Shown one piece after another: positions 17,350 through 26,481 of a stretch of DNA of 51,803 nucleotides. Numbering within the stretch: the first letter of the stretch is position 1; each line of letters opens with the position of its first letter. A program made the translations under genes and the position numbers. The stretch is from contig JANJWS010000105.1 in the NCBI GenBank assembly GCA_024709425.1, forward strand, positions 1 through 51,803, written 5' to 3'. The notes under the pieces were generated by a model. It did no database searches and was not told where the DNA came from. It saw nothing but the letters and a program-made list of their open reading frames with translations. Source of the stretch: Thiobacillus sp. (lineage in GTDB: Bacteria > Pseudomonadota > Gammaproteobacteria > Burkholderiales > Thiobacillaceae).

Positions 17350-18525
17350 TCAGGAACGTAGAGTTGCCAAGTGTGCAATCAAGGATCGTGCCTGCGCCAG
17401 TTTGTCGGCGCGCGGCAACGGGTGGGCGCCGCGGTCGTCGAACAGCACCAGCTCGGCGCTGTCCTGCCCCAGCGTGTCCTGGGCCAGGTTGCCGGCCAGC
17501 AGCGGCAGCTTCTTCTTGCGGCGCTTGGTTTCGGCATGTTCGGCGAGGCGCTCGGTCTCGGCGGCGAACCCCACGCAGAACGGGGCGTCAGGCCGCGCCG
17601 CGACTTCGGCGAGAATGTCGGGATTGGGCACCAGGCGCAGTTCGAGGCCGCCCGTGCCCTTCTTGATCTTCTGCCCGGCGGCGGTTTCGGGCCGGTAATC
17701 CGCCACCGCCGCCACCGCGATGAACACCGCGCATGGCAGCTCGGCCAGCACCGCCGCGCGCATCTCGGCGGCAGTGCGCACGTCCACGCGCCGAACACCC
17801 GGCGGCGTGGCCAGACAGGTCGGCCCGGACACCAGACATACCGCGGCGCCGGCCTCGGCCGCCGCCTGCGCCACGGCGTAGCCCATCTTGCCGGAACTGA
17901 GGTTGGTCAGCCCGCGCACCGGATCGATCGGCTCGAACGTCGGCCCGGCGGTCACCACCACCCGCGTGCCGACCAGCGGCCCCGCGCCCAGCAACCCCGG
18001 CAGCGCCGCCATGACATCGGCCGGCTCCAGCATCCGCCCAGGGCCGGTTTCGCCGCAAGCCAGCTCGCCTTCGGCCGGGCCCAGCACGCTGACCCCGTCG
18101 GCGCGCAGCTGCGCCAGATTGCGTTGCGTCGCCGCCGCCGCCCACATCTCGCGGTTCATCGCCGGCGCCACCGCCAGCGAACAGGCGCGCGCCAGACACA
18201 GCGTGCTCAGAAGATCGTCGGCGCGGCCGTGCGCGAGCTTCGCCAGGAAATCCGCCGAAGCGGGCGCCACCAGGATGAGGTCGGCACCGCGCGACGCATG
18301 GATATGGTCCATGCCGTCGCCGTCCGCATGCCACAGCGCGGTCAGCACCGGCTTGCCCGACAGCGCCTGGAAGGTGGCCGGTCCCACGAAATGCGTCGCC
18401 GCCTCGGTCATCGCCACCTGCACCTGCGCGCCGGCCTTGACCAGCAGGCGAACGAGCTCGGCCGCCTTGTAGGCGGCGACGCCACCGGTCACGCCGAGGA
18501 GGATGTTCTTGTCTGCCAGCGACAC
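17350..18525 (-). CDS. coaBC: Phosphopantothenoylcysteine synthetase/decarboxylase
   Basis: This 391-residue bifunctional flavoprotein carries out two steps of coenzyme A synthesis. The CoaC half starts GVTGGVAAYKAAELVR and holds the active-site His in HIHASRGADLIL and Cys in LACGETGPGRM. The CoaB half starts near residue 185 (VVVTAGPTFEPIDPVRGLTN) and contains AAVADYRP and the lysine-rich GQKIKKG segment. Length is normal. It is divergent from radC. Confidence 0.96.
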   Translation of the reverse strand: MSLADKNILLGVTGGVAAYKAAELVRLLVKAGAQVQVAMTEAATHFVGPATFQALSGKPVLTALWHADGDGMDHIHASRGADLILVAPASADFLAKLAHGRADDLLSTLCLARACSLAVAPAMNREMWAAAATQRNLAQLRADGVSVLGPAEGELACGETGPGRMLEPADVMAALPGLLGAGPLVGTRVVVTAGPTFEPIDPVRGLTNLSSGKMGYAVAQAAAEAGAAVCLVSGPTCLATPPGVRRVDVRTAAEMRAAVLAELPCAVFIAVAAVADYRPETAAGQKIKKGTGGLELRLVPNPDILAEVAARPDAPFCVGFAAETERLAEHAETKRRKKKLPLLAGNLAQDTLGQDSAELVLFDDRGAHPLPRADKLAQARSLIAHLATLRS

Positions 18526-18584
18526 GCTCTCGATTCCCTGCCCGCTTTACGCGAAAATCCACATTCTAAGGGAGGAGAACAACG

Positions 18585-19259
18585 ATGGCGATTTGCGACT
18601 GGCCGGAGGACGCGCGTCCCCGGGAAAAACTCCTGCGGCAGGGCGCCGCCGCGCTCACCGACGCCGAACTGGTGGCCGTGTTCCTCCGCACCGGGCTGCC
18701 CGGCAAGAGCGCGGTCGACCTCGGGCGCGAACTGATCGAACGCTTCGGCGGCCTGGGCGGCCTGTGCCGCGCCGACCGCAAGGCCGCGTGCGCCGCGCCC
18801 GGCGTCGGCGAGGCCAAGTACGCGCTCCTCGCCGCGGTGATGGAAATGGCGCGCCGCACCCTCGACGAATCGGCGCGCAGCGGCGACGCCCTCGTCTCGC
18901 CCGACGCCGTGCGCGACTACCTGCGGCTCACCCTGCGCAACCGCGACTACGAGGTGTTCTGCTGCGTCTTCCTCGACGCGCAGCACCGCGTCATCGCAAT
19001 CGAGGAGCTGTTCCGCGGCACCCTCACCCAGACCAGCGTCTACCCGCGCGAGATCGTCCGCCGCGCGCTCGATCACAACGCCGCCGCGCTGATCCTCGCG
19101 CACAACCACCCCAGCGGCGTGGCCGAGCCCAGCGCCGCCGACCGCCAGCTCACCCGCCAGCTCGCCGACGCGCTGGCGCTGGTCGACGTGCGCGTGCTCG
19201 ACCACTTCATCGTCGCCGGGCCGTCGGCGCTGTCATTCAGGGAGGCGGGGCATCTTTGA
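18585..19259 (+). CDS. radC: RadC/YeeS family JAB-domain DNA repair-related protein
   Basis: This 224-residue protein has an N-terminal helix-hairpin-helix region ([21 protein letters not shown]) and a JAB/MPN metalloprotease-like domain with the [14 protein letters not shown] motif (His-x-His ... Asp). A strong ribosome site (GGGAGGAG) lies 8-9 bases upstream of the ATG. Despite the name, a direct role of RadC in repair is doubtful. It often sits next to coaBC and the rpmB-rpmG genes, as here. Confidence 0.94.
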   Translation: MAICDWPEDARPREKLLRQGAAALTDAELVAVFLRTGLPGKSAVDLGRELIERFGGLGGLCRADRKAACAAPGVGEAKYALLAAVMEMARRTLDESARSGDALVSPDAVRDYLRLTLRNRDYEVFCCVFLDAQHRVIAIEELFRGTLTQTSVYPREIVRRALDHNAAALILAHNHPSGVAEPSAADRQLTRQLADALALVDVRVLDHFIVAGPSALSFREAGHL

Positions 19260-19504
19260 TCTGCGCCTGCAGGAGGCACGTTGTAGGAGGGCCGCCCCCG
19301 GCCCGATGGGGTGAAGATCGCACGGGTCCGACAATCGCGGCGGGCGCGTGGCACCGGCAGCAGCGGAGCCCATCCCGTTCACCGGCGACCTGCTGGTACC
19401 CGGCGCCCTCTCCCCTCAAGGGAGAGGGAGAAAATCGCTTGAGCCGCCGCGCCGCGCCCGCGAAGGTTCCGTCGCGGAGAAATCCGCCCGGACAGGGCTA
19501 GGAC
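19260..19504. other. Intergenic leader before rpmB with a repeat copy
   Basis: Together with the promoter that follows, this gap separates radC from rpmB by 316 bases. It holds a copy of the dispersed CT/GA-rich palindromic repeat at 19405-19429. No gene is recognised. Confidence 0.65.
19405..19429. repeat. Dispersed CT/GA-rich palindromic repeat, copy
   Basis: A GCCCTCTCCCC ... GGGAGAGGG palindromic block around a CTCAAG centre, the same type as the copies at 76-114 and 2587-2620. Confidence 0.65.
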
Positions 19505-19534
19505 TTGCCTCGCCTGCGAAGGGTGTGGTATAAA
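19505..19534 (+). promoter_or_regulatory. Sigma-70-type promoter of rpmB-rpmG
   Basis: TTGCCT at 19505-19510 and TATAAA at 19529-19534 are separated by 18 bases, 41 bases upstream of the rpmB ATG. The AT-rich start region contrasts with the GC-rich surroundings, as expected for a strong ribosomal-protein promoter. Confidence 0.7.
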
Positions 19535-19575
19535 TCGCGGTTTTCGGGTTAACCCTATAATTCTGGAGCAGCATC

Positions 19576-19812
19576 ATGGCTCGCGTATGCGTCGTCACGG
19601 GCAAGAAGCCCATGGTCGGGAACAACGTTTCCCACGCCAACAACAAAACCAAGCGCCGTTTCCTGCCGAACCTGCAATACCGCCGGTTCTGGGTCGAAAG
19701 CGAAAACCGCTGGGTGCGTATGCGCCTGTCCACCGCGGCACTGCGCACCATCGACAAGAACGGCATCGATTCCGTGCTGGCCGACCTGCGCGCCCGCGGC
19801 GAAGCGGTCTAA
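19576..19812 (+). CDS. rpmB: 50S ribosomal protein L28
   Basis: This 78-residue basic protein begins [20 protein letters not shown] and contains [10 protein letters not shown] and [16 protein letters not shown], diagnostic of bacterial L28. CTGGAGCAG upstream supplies the ribosome site. It is followed 12 bases later by rpmG in the usual two-gene unit. Confidence 0.98.
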   Translation: MARVCVVTGKKPMVGNNVSHANNKTKRRFLPNLQYRRFWVESENRWVRMRLSTAALRTIDKNGIDSVLADLRARGEAV

Positions 19813-19824
19813 GGGAGCGGAATC

Positions 19825-19992
19825 ATGGCTAAAGGCGGACGCGAAAAGATCAAGCTGGAGTCCACTGCGGGCACCGGCCACTTCTACACCACCACCAAGA
19901 ACAAAAAGACCATGCCCGAGAAAATGGAGATCAGCAAGTTCGATCCCAAGGCTCGCAAGCATGTGATGTACAAGGAAACCAAGCTGAAGTAA
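19825..19992 (+). CDS. rpmG: 50S ribosomal protein L33
   Basis: A 55-residue frame from the ATG at 19825 to TAA at 19990-19992 encodes a protein beginning [18 protein letters not shown] and ending MYKETKLK, typical of L33. It lacks the Cys pairs of the zinc-binding form, so it is the zinc-independent type. GGGAG lies 8-10 bases upstream. A strong terminator follows. Confidence 0.97.
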   Translation: MAKGGREKIKLESTAGTGHFYTTTKNKKTMPEKMEISKFDPKARKHVMYKETKLK

Positions 19993-20022
19993 TCCAGCTT
20001 GCGCCGGCATACCGCGCCGGCC

Positions 20023-20060
20023 CGACAAAAAACCCGCCCGACCCGGCGGGTTTTTTGTCG
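20023..20060. terminator. Bidirectional intrinsic terminator
   Basis: Arms at 20023-20038 and 20045-20060 form a perfect 16-base-pair stem (CGACAAAAAACCCGCC and its complement) with a 6-base loop. The A-run and T-run flank the GC core on either side, so it can end transcription from rpmG (plus) and from the convergent MscS-family gene (minus). Confidence 0.92.
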
Positions 20061-20073
20061 CCCGCGAAAAGGG

Positions 20074-21360
20074 TCAGGCGGCAGCCGGTGGCGCCATGTG
20101 CACCACGCGCTGCGGGAAGGGAATCTCGATGCCGGCCGCCTTGAAACGGCGCCAGATCGCCCAGTTGATGTCGGAGCGCAGATTGTTCTGCCCTTCGCTG
20201 GGATCGCGGATCCACACCGCCAGTTCCAGCACGACGCCGTTATCGGCGAATTCCTTGAGGAATACGCGCGGCAGATTACCCGGATCGTCGAGAATCACCC
20301 GGCTCTGGCTCTGGGCGGCTTCGAGCATCAGCGCCTCGGCGCGTTCGAGGTCGGTGTCGTACGACACCTGCACCGGCAGGGCGATGCGCACGTTCGGCCT
20401 GGTCAGCGAATGGTTGACCACGGTCTGTGTGATCAACGTCTCGTTCGGCACGATACTCTCGGTGCCGTCGAGCGCGCGCACCAGCGTATAGCGGGTGTTG
20501 ATTTCCGCCACCTGGCCGTACTTGTTGTCGACCGTGATGAGGTCGCCGATGCGTACCGAGCGGTCGAGCAGGATGATGAATCCGGACACGTAGTTGCTCG
20601 CCACTTTCTGCAGGCCGAAGCCGATGCCGACGCCGAGCGCACCGCCGAACACCGACAGCACCGTGAGATCGATGCCCACCGCCGGCAGCGCCACCAGCAC
20701 CGCGAGAATCAGGAAGATCGTGCGCGCGGCCTTCGAGAGCGCCAGGCGCAGCGAAAGATTCATGTGGGTGAAGCCCATCAGCCTGCGTTCCACCAGGCGC
20801 GCCAGCATCAGCGACACGATCACCGCCACGACGATCACGGCCGCTGCCTGGAACAGCAGCCACAACGAGAAGCGGTGGCTGCCGGACTGGAAGGACAGTG
20901 CTTCCATCGCCGCATGGATCCGCGGCAGCAGGCCAGTGATGTGCAGCGCGAAGGCGCCCCAGATCAGCCACGCGGCGCTGCGCTCCCACACGCGCAGCGA
21001 TTCGCGCGGCTCGAACACGTAGCGCAGGGCGTACACCACCAGCCGCACCCCGGCGAGCGAGAGCAGCAGCGGCACCGCAAGATTGAGAAGATGCGTGCTG
21101 GCAAGCCAGTTCTCGGCGATCGCCCGCCCGATCAGTGCACCCATCAGCATGACGAGCGGGTAGCCAACACGGCGGATGCCGGCGCGTCCCGCCGACCAGA
21201 GCGTATCCGGCCGCTCCAGATACGGCTTCACCAACCGCATCGCCCCCCACGCCGCCAGCGCCGCCACCACCAGTACGCCCGCCTGCCACAGCAGGGCGAC
21301 GTCCTGGCTGTCGTCGATGAGGCGCGTCAGGAGGTTGTCGAAGGGGAGGGGCTTGGCCAA
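20074..21360 (-). CDS. MscS-family mechanosensitive ion channel
   Basis: This 428-residue membrane protein has about five helices. The pore-lining and beta-domain signature of MscS is seen as SVFGGALGVGIGFGLQKVASNYVSG, followed by LLDRSVRIGDLITVDN and VPNETLITQTVVNHS. Members open under membrane tension on osmotic downshock. It is longer than E. coli MscS (286) because of extra N-terminal helices. It lies 7 bases downstream of the FadL-type porin gene, in one transcription unit. Confidence 0.92.
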   Translation of the reverse strand: MAKPLPFDNLLTRLIDDSQDVALLWQAGVLVVAALAAWGAMRLVKPYLERPDTLWSAGRAGIRRVGYPLVMLMGALIGRAIAENWLASTHLLNLAVPLLLSLAGVRLVVYALRYVFEPRESLRVWERSAAWLIWGAFALHITGLLPRIHAAMEALSFQSGSHRFSLWLLFQAAAVIVVAVIVSLMLARLVERRLMGFTHMNLSLRLALSKAARTIFLILAVLVALPAVGIDLTVLSVFGGALGVGIGFGLQKVASNYVSGFIILLDRSVRIGDLITVDNKYGQVAEINTRYTLVRALDGTESIVPNETLITQTVVNHSLTRPNVRIALPVQVSYDTDLERAEALMLEAAQSQSRVILDDPGNLPRVFLKEFADNGVVLELAVWIRDPSEGQNNLRSDINWAIWRRFKAAGIEIPFPQRVVHMAPPAAA

Positions 21361-21367
21361 GGCGGGG

Positions 21368-22582
21368 TCAGAAGGTGTGCGTGTACTGCACGCTCATGAT
21401 ATCGACCTGGCTGTCGTACTGTCCCTGGAGAAGCACGCCATCGAGCTTGTTCAACCCCACGTCCTCCACGAACAGATGGGCATAGCCGAAGTCGATCACG
21501 CCCTGCCGACTGAGCCGGTACTGACCGCCCAATGCCACCCAGGTGCGCGCGCCGTCCGGAATGCGCGGGGTACGGTAGACGTCGGAAACCGGGGCCTCGT
21601 CATAGGCCACGCCACCACGGAAACTCCAGGTATCGCTCAGATGATAACTTGCGCCGACGGAATAGCGCATGATGTCGCCCCAGCGTTCTTCCGTCAGCGA
21701 CAGGACCGAACCATCGGCACGAAGAATGCGCAACTCGTCGAAGTCACTCCACCCGGTCCAGGTCACGTCCGCAAGGAGGTCCCATTTATCGTTCAGGCGA
21801 TGAAAGAACGAGAGCGACGCCGAATCCGGGAGCGTCGTGTCGGCAAAGACCGGGGCGTTGACCGTGATGCCGTTGACCTTGAAAGTACCCTCCAGGGTGT
21901 AATCAATCTCGGAACGGTAGGCGAGACCAATTCGTGTGGTCGGGCTCACCTGCCACAGCGCACCCAGGTTGAAGCCCCAGCCATAGTCGTCCCCCTTGAC
22001 GACACCGACCGGGGGAGGAAGACTGGCCGCGGTAGCGCTCGTGAGCGTCGCTTCGGCATACTGGATGCTCACACCAGCCCCCAATGAGAGGGATTCGCTG
22101 GCTTTCCACGCGATCGATGGATTCAGGTTGATGGTCTTCAATTCGGATTTGATCGCCTGTGTGCGACCGATCCAGTCCGCATCGTATTCGGTGGCCAGGC
22201 CAAACGGTGCATTCAGACCCACGCCCAGATGCACGTCGGGGGTCAGGCGAAAGGCAAAGTAGGCATTGGGCACCAGCGCCAGCCCTCCTGCATCCCCGCC
22301 ATTGCCGCCGCCGATGCTCGGCGTGACAGTCCCTGTGAACTCTGCCTGTGCCTTGATCAGATGCCCGGCCATCACGACCTGCCGGTCGGGCAGCCGCGTC
22401 ATGCCGGCGGGGTTGAAATAGATCGTGCTCGCATCCTGTGCCACGGCTGCGGCGCCGGCATAGGCGTTGCCGATCCCGCTGGCGTTCTGTTCGATGAGCG
22501 CGAAGCCGGCCGCGGAGGCGAGCGGCGTGGCGCCGGCAAGAACGAGCGCGGCAGCGAGGCGGGTCAGATGGGGCCCATGCAT
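21368..22582 (-). CDS. fadL: FadL/OmpP1-type outer membrane transporter
   Basis: The start at 22582 gives 404 residues with a clear signal peptide (to about residue 22, LASAAG) and GGGAG upstream. The mature N terminus reads AGFALIEQNASGIGNAYAG, the FadL hatch motif, followed by IYFNPAGMTRL. The protein ends in aromatic Phe (YTHTF), typical of outer-membrane beta-barrels. FadL proteins import long-chain fatty acids or other hydrophobic molecules. The acyl-CoA synthetase gene 28 bases upstream supports a fatty-acid role. Confidence 0.9.
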   Translation of the reverse strand: MHGPHLTRLAAALVLAGATPLASAAGFALIEQNASGIGNAYAGAAAVAQDASTIYFNPAGMTRLPDRQVVMAGHLIKAQAEFTGTVTPSIGGGNGGDAGGLALVPNAYFAFRLTPDVHLGVGLNAPFGLATEYDADWIGRTQAIKSELKTINLNPSIAWKASESLSLGAGVSIQYAEATLTSATAASLPPPVGVVKGDDYGWGFNLGALWQVSPTTRIGLAYRSEIDYTLEGTFKVNGITVNAPVFADTTLPDSASLSFFHRLNDKWDLLADVTWTGWSDFDELRILRADGSVLSLTEERWGDIMRYSVGASYHLSDTWSFRGGVAYDEAPVSDVYRTPRIPDGARTWVALGGQYRLSRQGVIDFGYAHLFVEDVGLNKLDGVLLQGQYDSQVDIMSVQYTHTF

Positions 22583-22610
22583 GGTTTTTCTCCCTGGGTT
22601 GATGTTGGAA

Positions 22611-24425
22611 TCATGAACGCGCGAGCTCGGCATACATCGCCTCGATCGCGGCGCGGTAACGGTCCTGCACCTGGTTGCGCTTGACCTTGAGGGTGGGGGT
22701 GAGCAGCCCGTCGTCGACGGTCCACGGGGTGAGTTCGGGGTGCAGCCGGCGGACCTGGGCATAGCCGGGGAAATGCTTCAGGTGATGGGCGATGCGGTGC
22801 ATCAGGGCCTTCATCACCTTGGGATCCTTGAGCGACGCCGGAGACGGGTCGATGTGGTGGCTGGCGGCGAAGGCCTGCCAGTGCTCATCGTTCAAGATGG
22901 TGACCGCCGCGAGGTAGGGCTTGCCTTCGCCGACGACCATCACCTGCTCGAACAGCGGGTCGAGCAGGATCGCGGACTCCATGTCGGAGGGCGGCACCTT
23001 CTCGCCGTTGTTGAGCACGATGATGTCCTTGATGCGCCCGATGATGGTGTAGTGGCCTTCGGCGTCGACGCGCGCCTGGTCGCCGGTGTGCAGCCAGCCC
23101 TCATCGTCGATCATGGCGCGGGTGGCTTCCTCGTTCTTCCAGTAGCCGCGCATGAGGCAGCGGCTGCGGGTGAGCAGTTCGTCGTTTTCGCCGATCTTCA
23201 CCTCGACGCCGGGCAGCGCCTGGCCGATGCTGGACGGCACGTTGGAGTCGGGGCGGTTCACGGTCACCACCGGGCTCGACTCGGTGAGGCCGTAGCCCTG
23301 GAAGATGGGTACGCCGAGGCCAATGAACACACGCGCGATCTCGGGACACAGCGCGGCACCGCCGGAGATGGCGAGCTTCAACCGGCCGCCGAGCTTTTCG
23401 GTGACGCTGCCCGCGACGAGCTTGTCGAGGAGCGGCCACAGCAACTGCTCCGGCGTCCACCACGCGCGGCCCTGGCCGCGCTGGAAGCGGCGCCAGCCCA
23501 CCCACACCGCGAGACGGAACAGCAGGCGCGCCGCCAGCCCCTTCTTTTCCAGGCTGTCGAGGATGCGGGTATGCACCCGTTCGTAGATGCGGGGCACCGA
23601 CACCAGCACGGTGGGGCGGATTTCCAGCAGATCCTTGGCGAGCTGCGCGATGGAGCGCGCGTAGACGACCTCGCCGCCGAGCAGCATCGGCAGGTAGTAG
23701 CCGCCGGTACGCTCCAGCGTGTGCGACAGCGGCAGGAAGGACAGAAACGTCTCGTCCGGTCCGAAGTCGGCGCACTGCGAGGCGTAGAAGGCGTTCCACA
23801 GGATGTTGTCATGGGTCAGCATCACCCCCTTGGGCCGCCCCGTGGTGCCGGACGTGTACACGAGGCTGACCAGCAGGTCGGGGGTGAGATGGCGGTCGGG
23901 AACCGCTGTGCCGGCGGCAGCGTCGAGCCAGTCCGCCGCGACGACGAAGCGCGAACTCCAGTCGCCCAGGCCGTTTTCCGGGGCCACCAGGCTGACAATG
24001 CGTTCGAGGCAGTGCGCGGAGCCGGCGATCTCGGCGAGCTTTTTCAGCTGGAACTTGCCCTCGACCAGCAGCAGCCGGGCATCGGAATGATCGAGGATGT
24101 AGGCGGCATTCTCAGGGCGGTCGTCGAGGTACAGCGGCACCGTCACGAGGCCAAGCCCCAGCGCAGCCTGGTCGAAGATCACCCATTCGACGCAGTTTTT
24201 CAGCATCACCGCGACGCGGTCGCCGGGAACCAGACCTTCCTTCGTCAGCGCGGCCTGCCAGCGCGCCACCTGGGCGGCAACCTCGGCCCAGGTGAACGCC
24301 ACCCATTCGCCGCGCGCCTCGTCGAACTGGCGGTAGGCCACCTGGTCGGGCGTGGCTGCGACGCGGGCGCGGAACAGGCCAGGCAGGGTGACGAGCTTGT
24401 CGGGATGGAACGGCGCTGCGGTCAT
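22611..24425 (-). CDS. AMP-forming long-chain acyl-CoA synthetase
   Basis: The start at 24425 gives 604 residues; the much longer frame upstream reads through the rsmB region. The AMP-binding motif YTSGTTGRPKGVMLTHDN, GYGLTESSPVV, the GWLHTGDQARVD motif and a C-terminal catalytic Lys segment (TPTLKVKRNQV) are all present. It activates fatty acids with ATP and CoA. Its arrangement is closest to the FadD15-like group. It precedes fadL, so the pair could take up and activate fatty acids. Confidence 0.93.
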   Translation of the reverse strand: MTAAPFHPDKLVTLPGLFRARVAATPDQVAYRQFDEARGEWVAFTWAEVAAQVARWQAALTKEGLVPGDRVAVMLKNCVEWVIFDQAALGLGLVTVPLYLDDRPENAAYILDHSDARLLLVEGKFQLKKLAEIAGSAHCLERIVSLVAPENGLGDWSSRFVVAADWLDAAAGTAVPDRHLTPDLLVSLVYTSGTTGRPKGVMLTHDNILWNAFYASQCADFGPDETFLSFLPLSHTLERTGGYYLPMLLGGEVVYARSIAQLAKDLLEIRPTVLVSVPRIYERVHTRILDSLEKKGLAARLLFRLAVWVGWRRFQRGQGRAWWTPEQLLWPLLDKLVAGSVTEKLGGRLKLAISGGAALCPEIARVFIGLGVPIFQGYGLTESSPVVTVNRPDSNVPSSIGQALPGVEVKIGENDELLTRSRCLMRGYWKNEEATRAMIDDEGWLHTGDQARVDAEGHYTIIGRIKDIIVLNNGEKVPPSDMESAILLDPLFEQVMVVGEGKPYLAAVTILNDEHWQAFAASHHIDPSPASLKDPKVMKALMHRIAHHLKHFPGYAQVRRLHPELTPWTVDDGLLTPTLKVKRNQVQDRYRAAIEAMYAELARS

Positions 24426-24478
24426 CACGGTCGGGGTTCGGGGAAACGCCGCATTGATAACTGCAAAGCCGGCATGGG

Positions 24479-25726
24479 TCAAGCGCTTTGGCGGACCAGC
24501 ACGGCGGCGAAGAAGCCGTCGGTGCCGTGGGTGACGGGGGAAAGGCGCAGCATCGCGCCGGTATCGAGCGGGATTTTGTGCTGCGCCAGCAATTCGTTGG
24601 CCGGCAGCAGGGTGAAGCCGCCCTCGCCCAGCAGGCCCTCGACGATGGCTTCGTTCTCCTCCGGCAACAGGCTGCAGGTCGCATACACAAGCCGGCCGCC
24701 GGGTTTCAGGAGCTTCGCCGCGGCGCGCAGGATCGCCGCCTGCTTGCGCGTCAGTTCGGCGACGCTGTCCGGCGTCTGGCGGAATTTCAGATCCGGGTTG
24801 CGGCGCAGCGTGCCCAGGCCGGAGCATGGCGCATCGACCAGCACGCGATCGAGCTTGCCGGCGAGCCGCTTGACCCGCGTGTCGGCCTCCGACGCGATCA
24901 GTTGCGGCATGACGTTGGACAGGCCCGAGCGCGCCAGCCGCGGCTTCAGGTTGGCGAGCCGCTTTTCCGCCACGTCGAAGGCGTACAGCCGCCCGCTCGA
25001 CGCCATCATCGCGCCGATCGCCAGCGTCTTGCCACCGGCGCCGGCACAGAAGTCGCACACCATTTCGCCACGCCGAGCGCCGAGCAACAGCGCGAGCAGC
25101 TGGCTGCCCTCGTCCTGCACCTCGACGCTGCCGTCGAGGAACAGCGGATGGCGGTTGATCGCGGGATGGCCCTTGAGGCGGATGCCCCACAGCGAATACG
25201 GCATCGCCTCCGCGCTCATGCCGTCGGCGGCCAGCCGCGCCAGCACCGCGTCGCGGTCGGCCTTGTGCACGTTGACGCGCAGGTCGAGCGGCGCCGGCTG
25301 CTGCAGGGCGCGGCCCAGCGCGAGGATATGCTCATCGTCCGTCGTGGCCCGCAGTTTTTCGACCACCCAGTCGGGCAGTTCCGCCGCCACCGCCAGGGGC
25401 AGGTCGTCAGTTTTTGCCGTGCGGATGTGGTCGATGAGTTCGGGCTTGGCGAGCTTTTCCAGCGCCGCACCGCTCATGCCGCGCGCCTTGATGAGCCAGG
25501 CGAGGATCAGCGTGCGCGGGTTGGCCGCGGGCACCACCACCGACAGGTAGCGGTAACGGCGCAGCACGCCGAACACAGCCTCGGCGACGAAGGCGCGGTC
25601 GCGCACGCCGAGCTTCTTGTGGTCACGAAAAAACGCCGACAGCACCGCATCGGCCGGACGCTTGAAGTCCAGCACGAGATCGAGCGCCTGGGTGGCGAGT
25701 TGCAGCAGGGCGGGGTTCAGGTCCAT
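24479..25726 (-). CDS. rsmB: RsmB-type rRNA (cytosine-C5) methyltransferase
   Basis: This 415-residue SAM-dependent enzyme has the class I methyltransferase signature VCDFCAGAGGKTLAIGA, the first catalytic Cys in VDAPCSGLGTLRRNPD and the second in VYATCSLLPEEN. The N-terminal region of about 140 residues resembles the NusB-like domain of RsmB. The expected target is C967 of 16S rRNA, though related RsmF/NOP2-type enzymes cannot be ruled out. It lies 53 bases upstream of the acyl-CoA synthetase gene. Confidence 0.88.
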   Translation of the reverse strand: MDLNPALLQLATQALDLVLDFKRPADAVLSAFFRDHKKLGVRDRAFVAEAVFGVLRRYRYLSVVVPAANPRTLILAWLIKARGMSGAALEKLAKPELIDHIRTAKTDDLPLAVAAELPDWVVEKLRATTDDEHILALGRALQQPAPLDLRVNVHKADRDAVLARLAADGMSAEAMPYSLWGIRLKGHPAINRHPLFLDGSVEVQDEGSQLLALLLGARRGEMVCDFCAGAGGKTLAIGAMMASSGRLYAFDVAEKRLANLKPRLARSGLSNVMPQLIASEADTRVKRLAGKLDRVLVDAPCSGLGTLRRNPDLKFRQTPDSVAELTRKQAAILRAAAKLLKPGGRLVYATCSLLPEENEAIVEGLLGEGGFTLLPANELLAQHKIPLDTGAMLRLSPVTHGTDGFFAAVLVRQSA

Positions 25727-25770
25727 GACAGGCGGGGAGGCGGCAAACCGGGATTATCCCCCAGCCGGCG

Positions 25771-26481
25771 TCATTGCCGCGCGGCGTGCAGCATGTCGGT
25801 CAGCGCAAGCCCGGTCAGGCGGCGCACCGAACGCGCAAGGAAGAACAGCACCGCCATCATCATCAGCATCGAGGGCAGCGCGATCATGGGGTAGCTCAGG
25901 AGCGTGAGGCGGCCCAGTTCCTCATTGAACGCGGCGCTGCCCGCCGGGCTGGTGACGATCCAGGTCGCCAGCGCGTAGTTCATCGCCGACGAGAAGAAGA
26001 AGGTACCGGCGAGCAGCGTGTTGGCGAGTAGCAGGCGACGTTCGAAGACTTCGACGTTGCCGCGCTGGGCGAGCTGCGCGTGGATGCGCACGACGTCGAC
26101 CACCGCAGGATTGTAGAGCAGGGTTTTCACCAGCGGATAGCGCGTGCGCGCCGAAACCAGCACGGCCAACCCGATCACGCCGGGCACTGCCGCCTCCTTG
26201 ACCGCGAGCCATTGCGGGTCGAGCGCGAGAAGGCCGATGCCGCCGGTGAGCAGCACGCTCACCAGGCCCAGCCCCGCCATCCAGCCCGGCTTGCCGCGGC
26301 GCCTGAATTCGAACGCGCCCCAGCCGAGCGGGAAGGCGAGCGCGGCGAGCAGCGCATTCACTGGACCGAGCGCGTCATCCCCGCTCGCCTTCATCAGGAT
26401 CACCGCGGGGATGACGATGGTGACGGCGAGCTCGATCAGAGGATTGCCGCTACGCGGCATCGGGGTCGATTGCGGATTCAT
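25771..26481 (-). CDS. VC0807-like integral membrane protein
   Basis: This 236-residue protein has about six hydrophobic segments and no catalytic motif I recognise. Its pattern (ELAVTIVIPAVILMK near the start, ALAFPLGWGAFE, NYALATWIVTSPAG) resembles the VC0807 family, which is related to intracellular septation A-like membrane proteins of unknown function. Its ATG overlaps the stop of the TerC gene as ATGA, so they are translated together. A second Met eight residues in could also be the start. Confidence 0.7.
   Translation of the reverse strand: MNPQSTPMPRSGNPLIELAVTIVIPAVILMKASGDDALGPVNALLAALAFPLGWGAFEFRRRGKPGWMAGLGLVSVLLTGGIGLLALDPQWLAVKEAAVPGVIGLAVLVSARTRYPLVKTLLYNPAVVDVVRIHAQLAQRGNVEVFERRLLLANTLLAGTFFFSSAMNYALATWIVTSPAGSAAFNEELGRLTLLSYPMIALPSMLMMMAVLFFLARSVRRLTGLALTDMLHAARQ

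Noticed and set aside
22740-25550. Long plus-strand open frame opposite the acyl-CoA synthetase and rsmB
   Set aside because: No recognisable motif; both minus-strand genes have full catalytic motifs.
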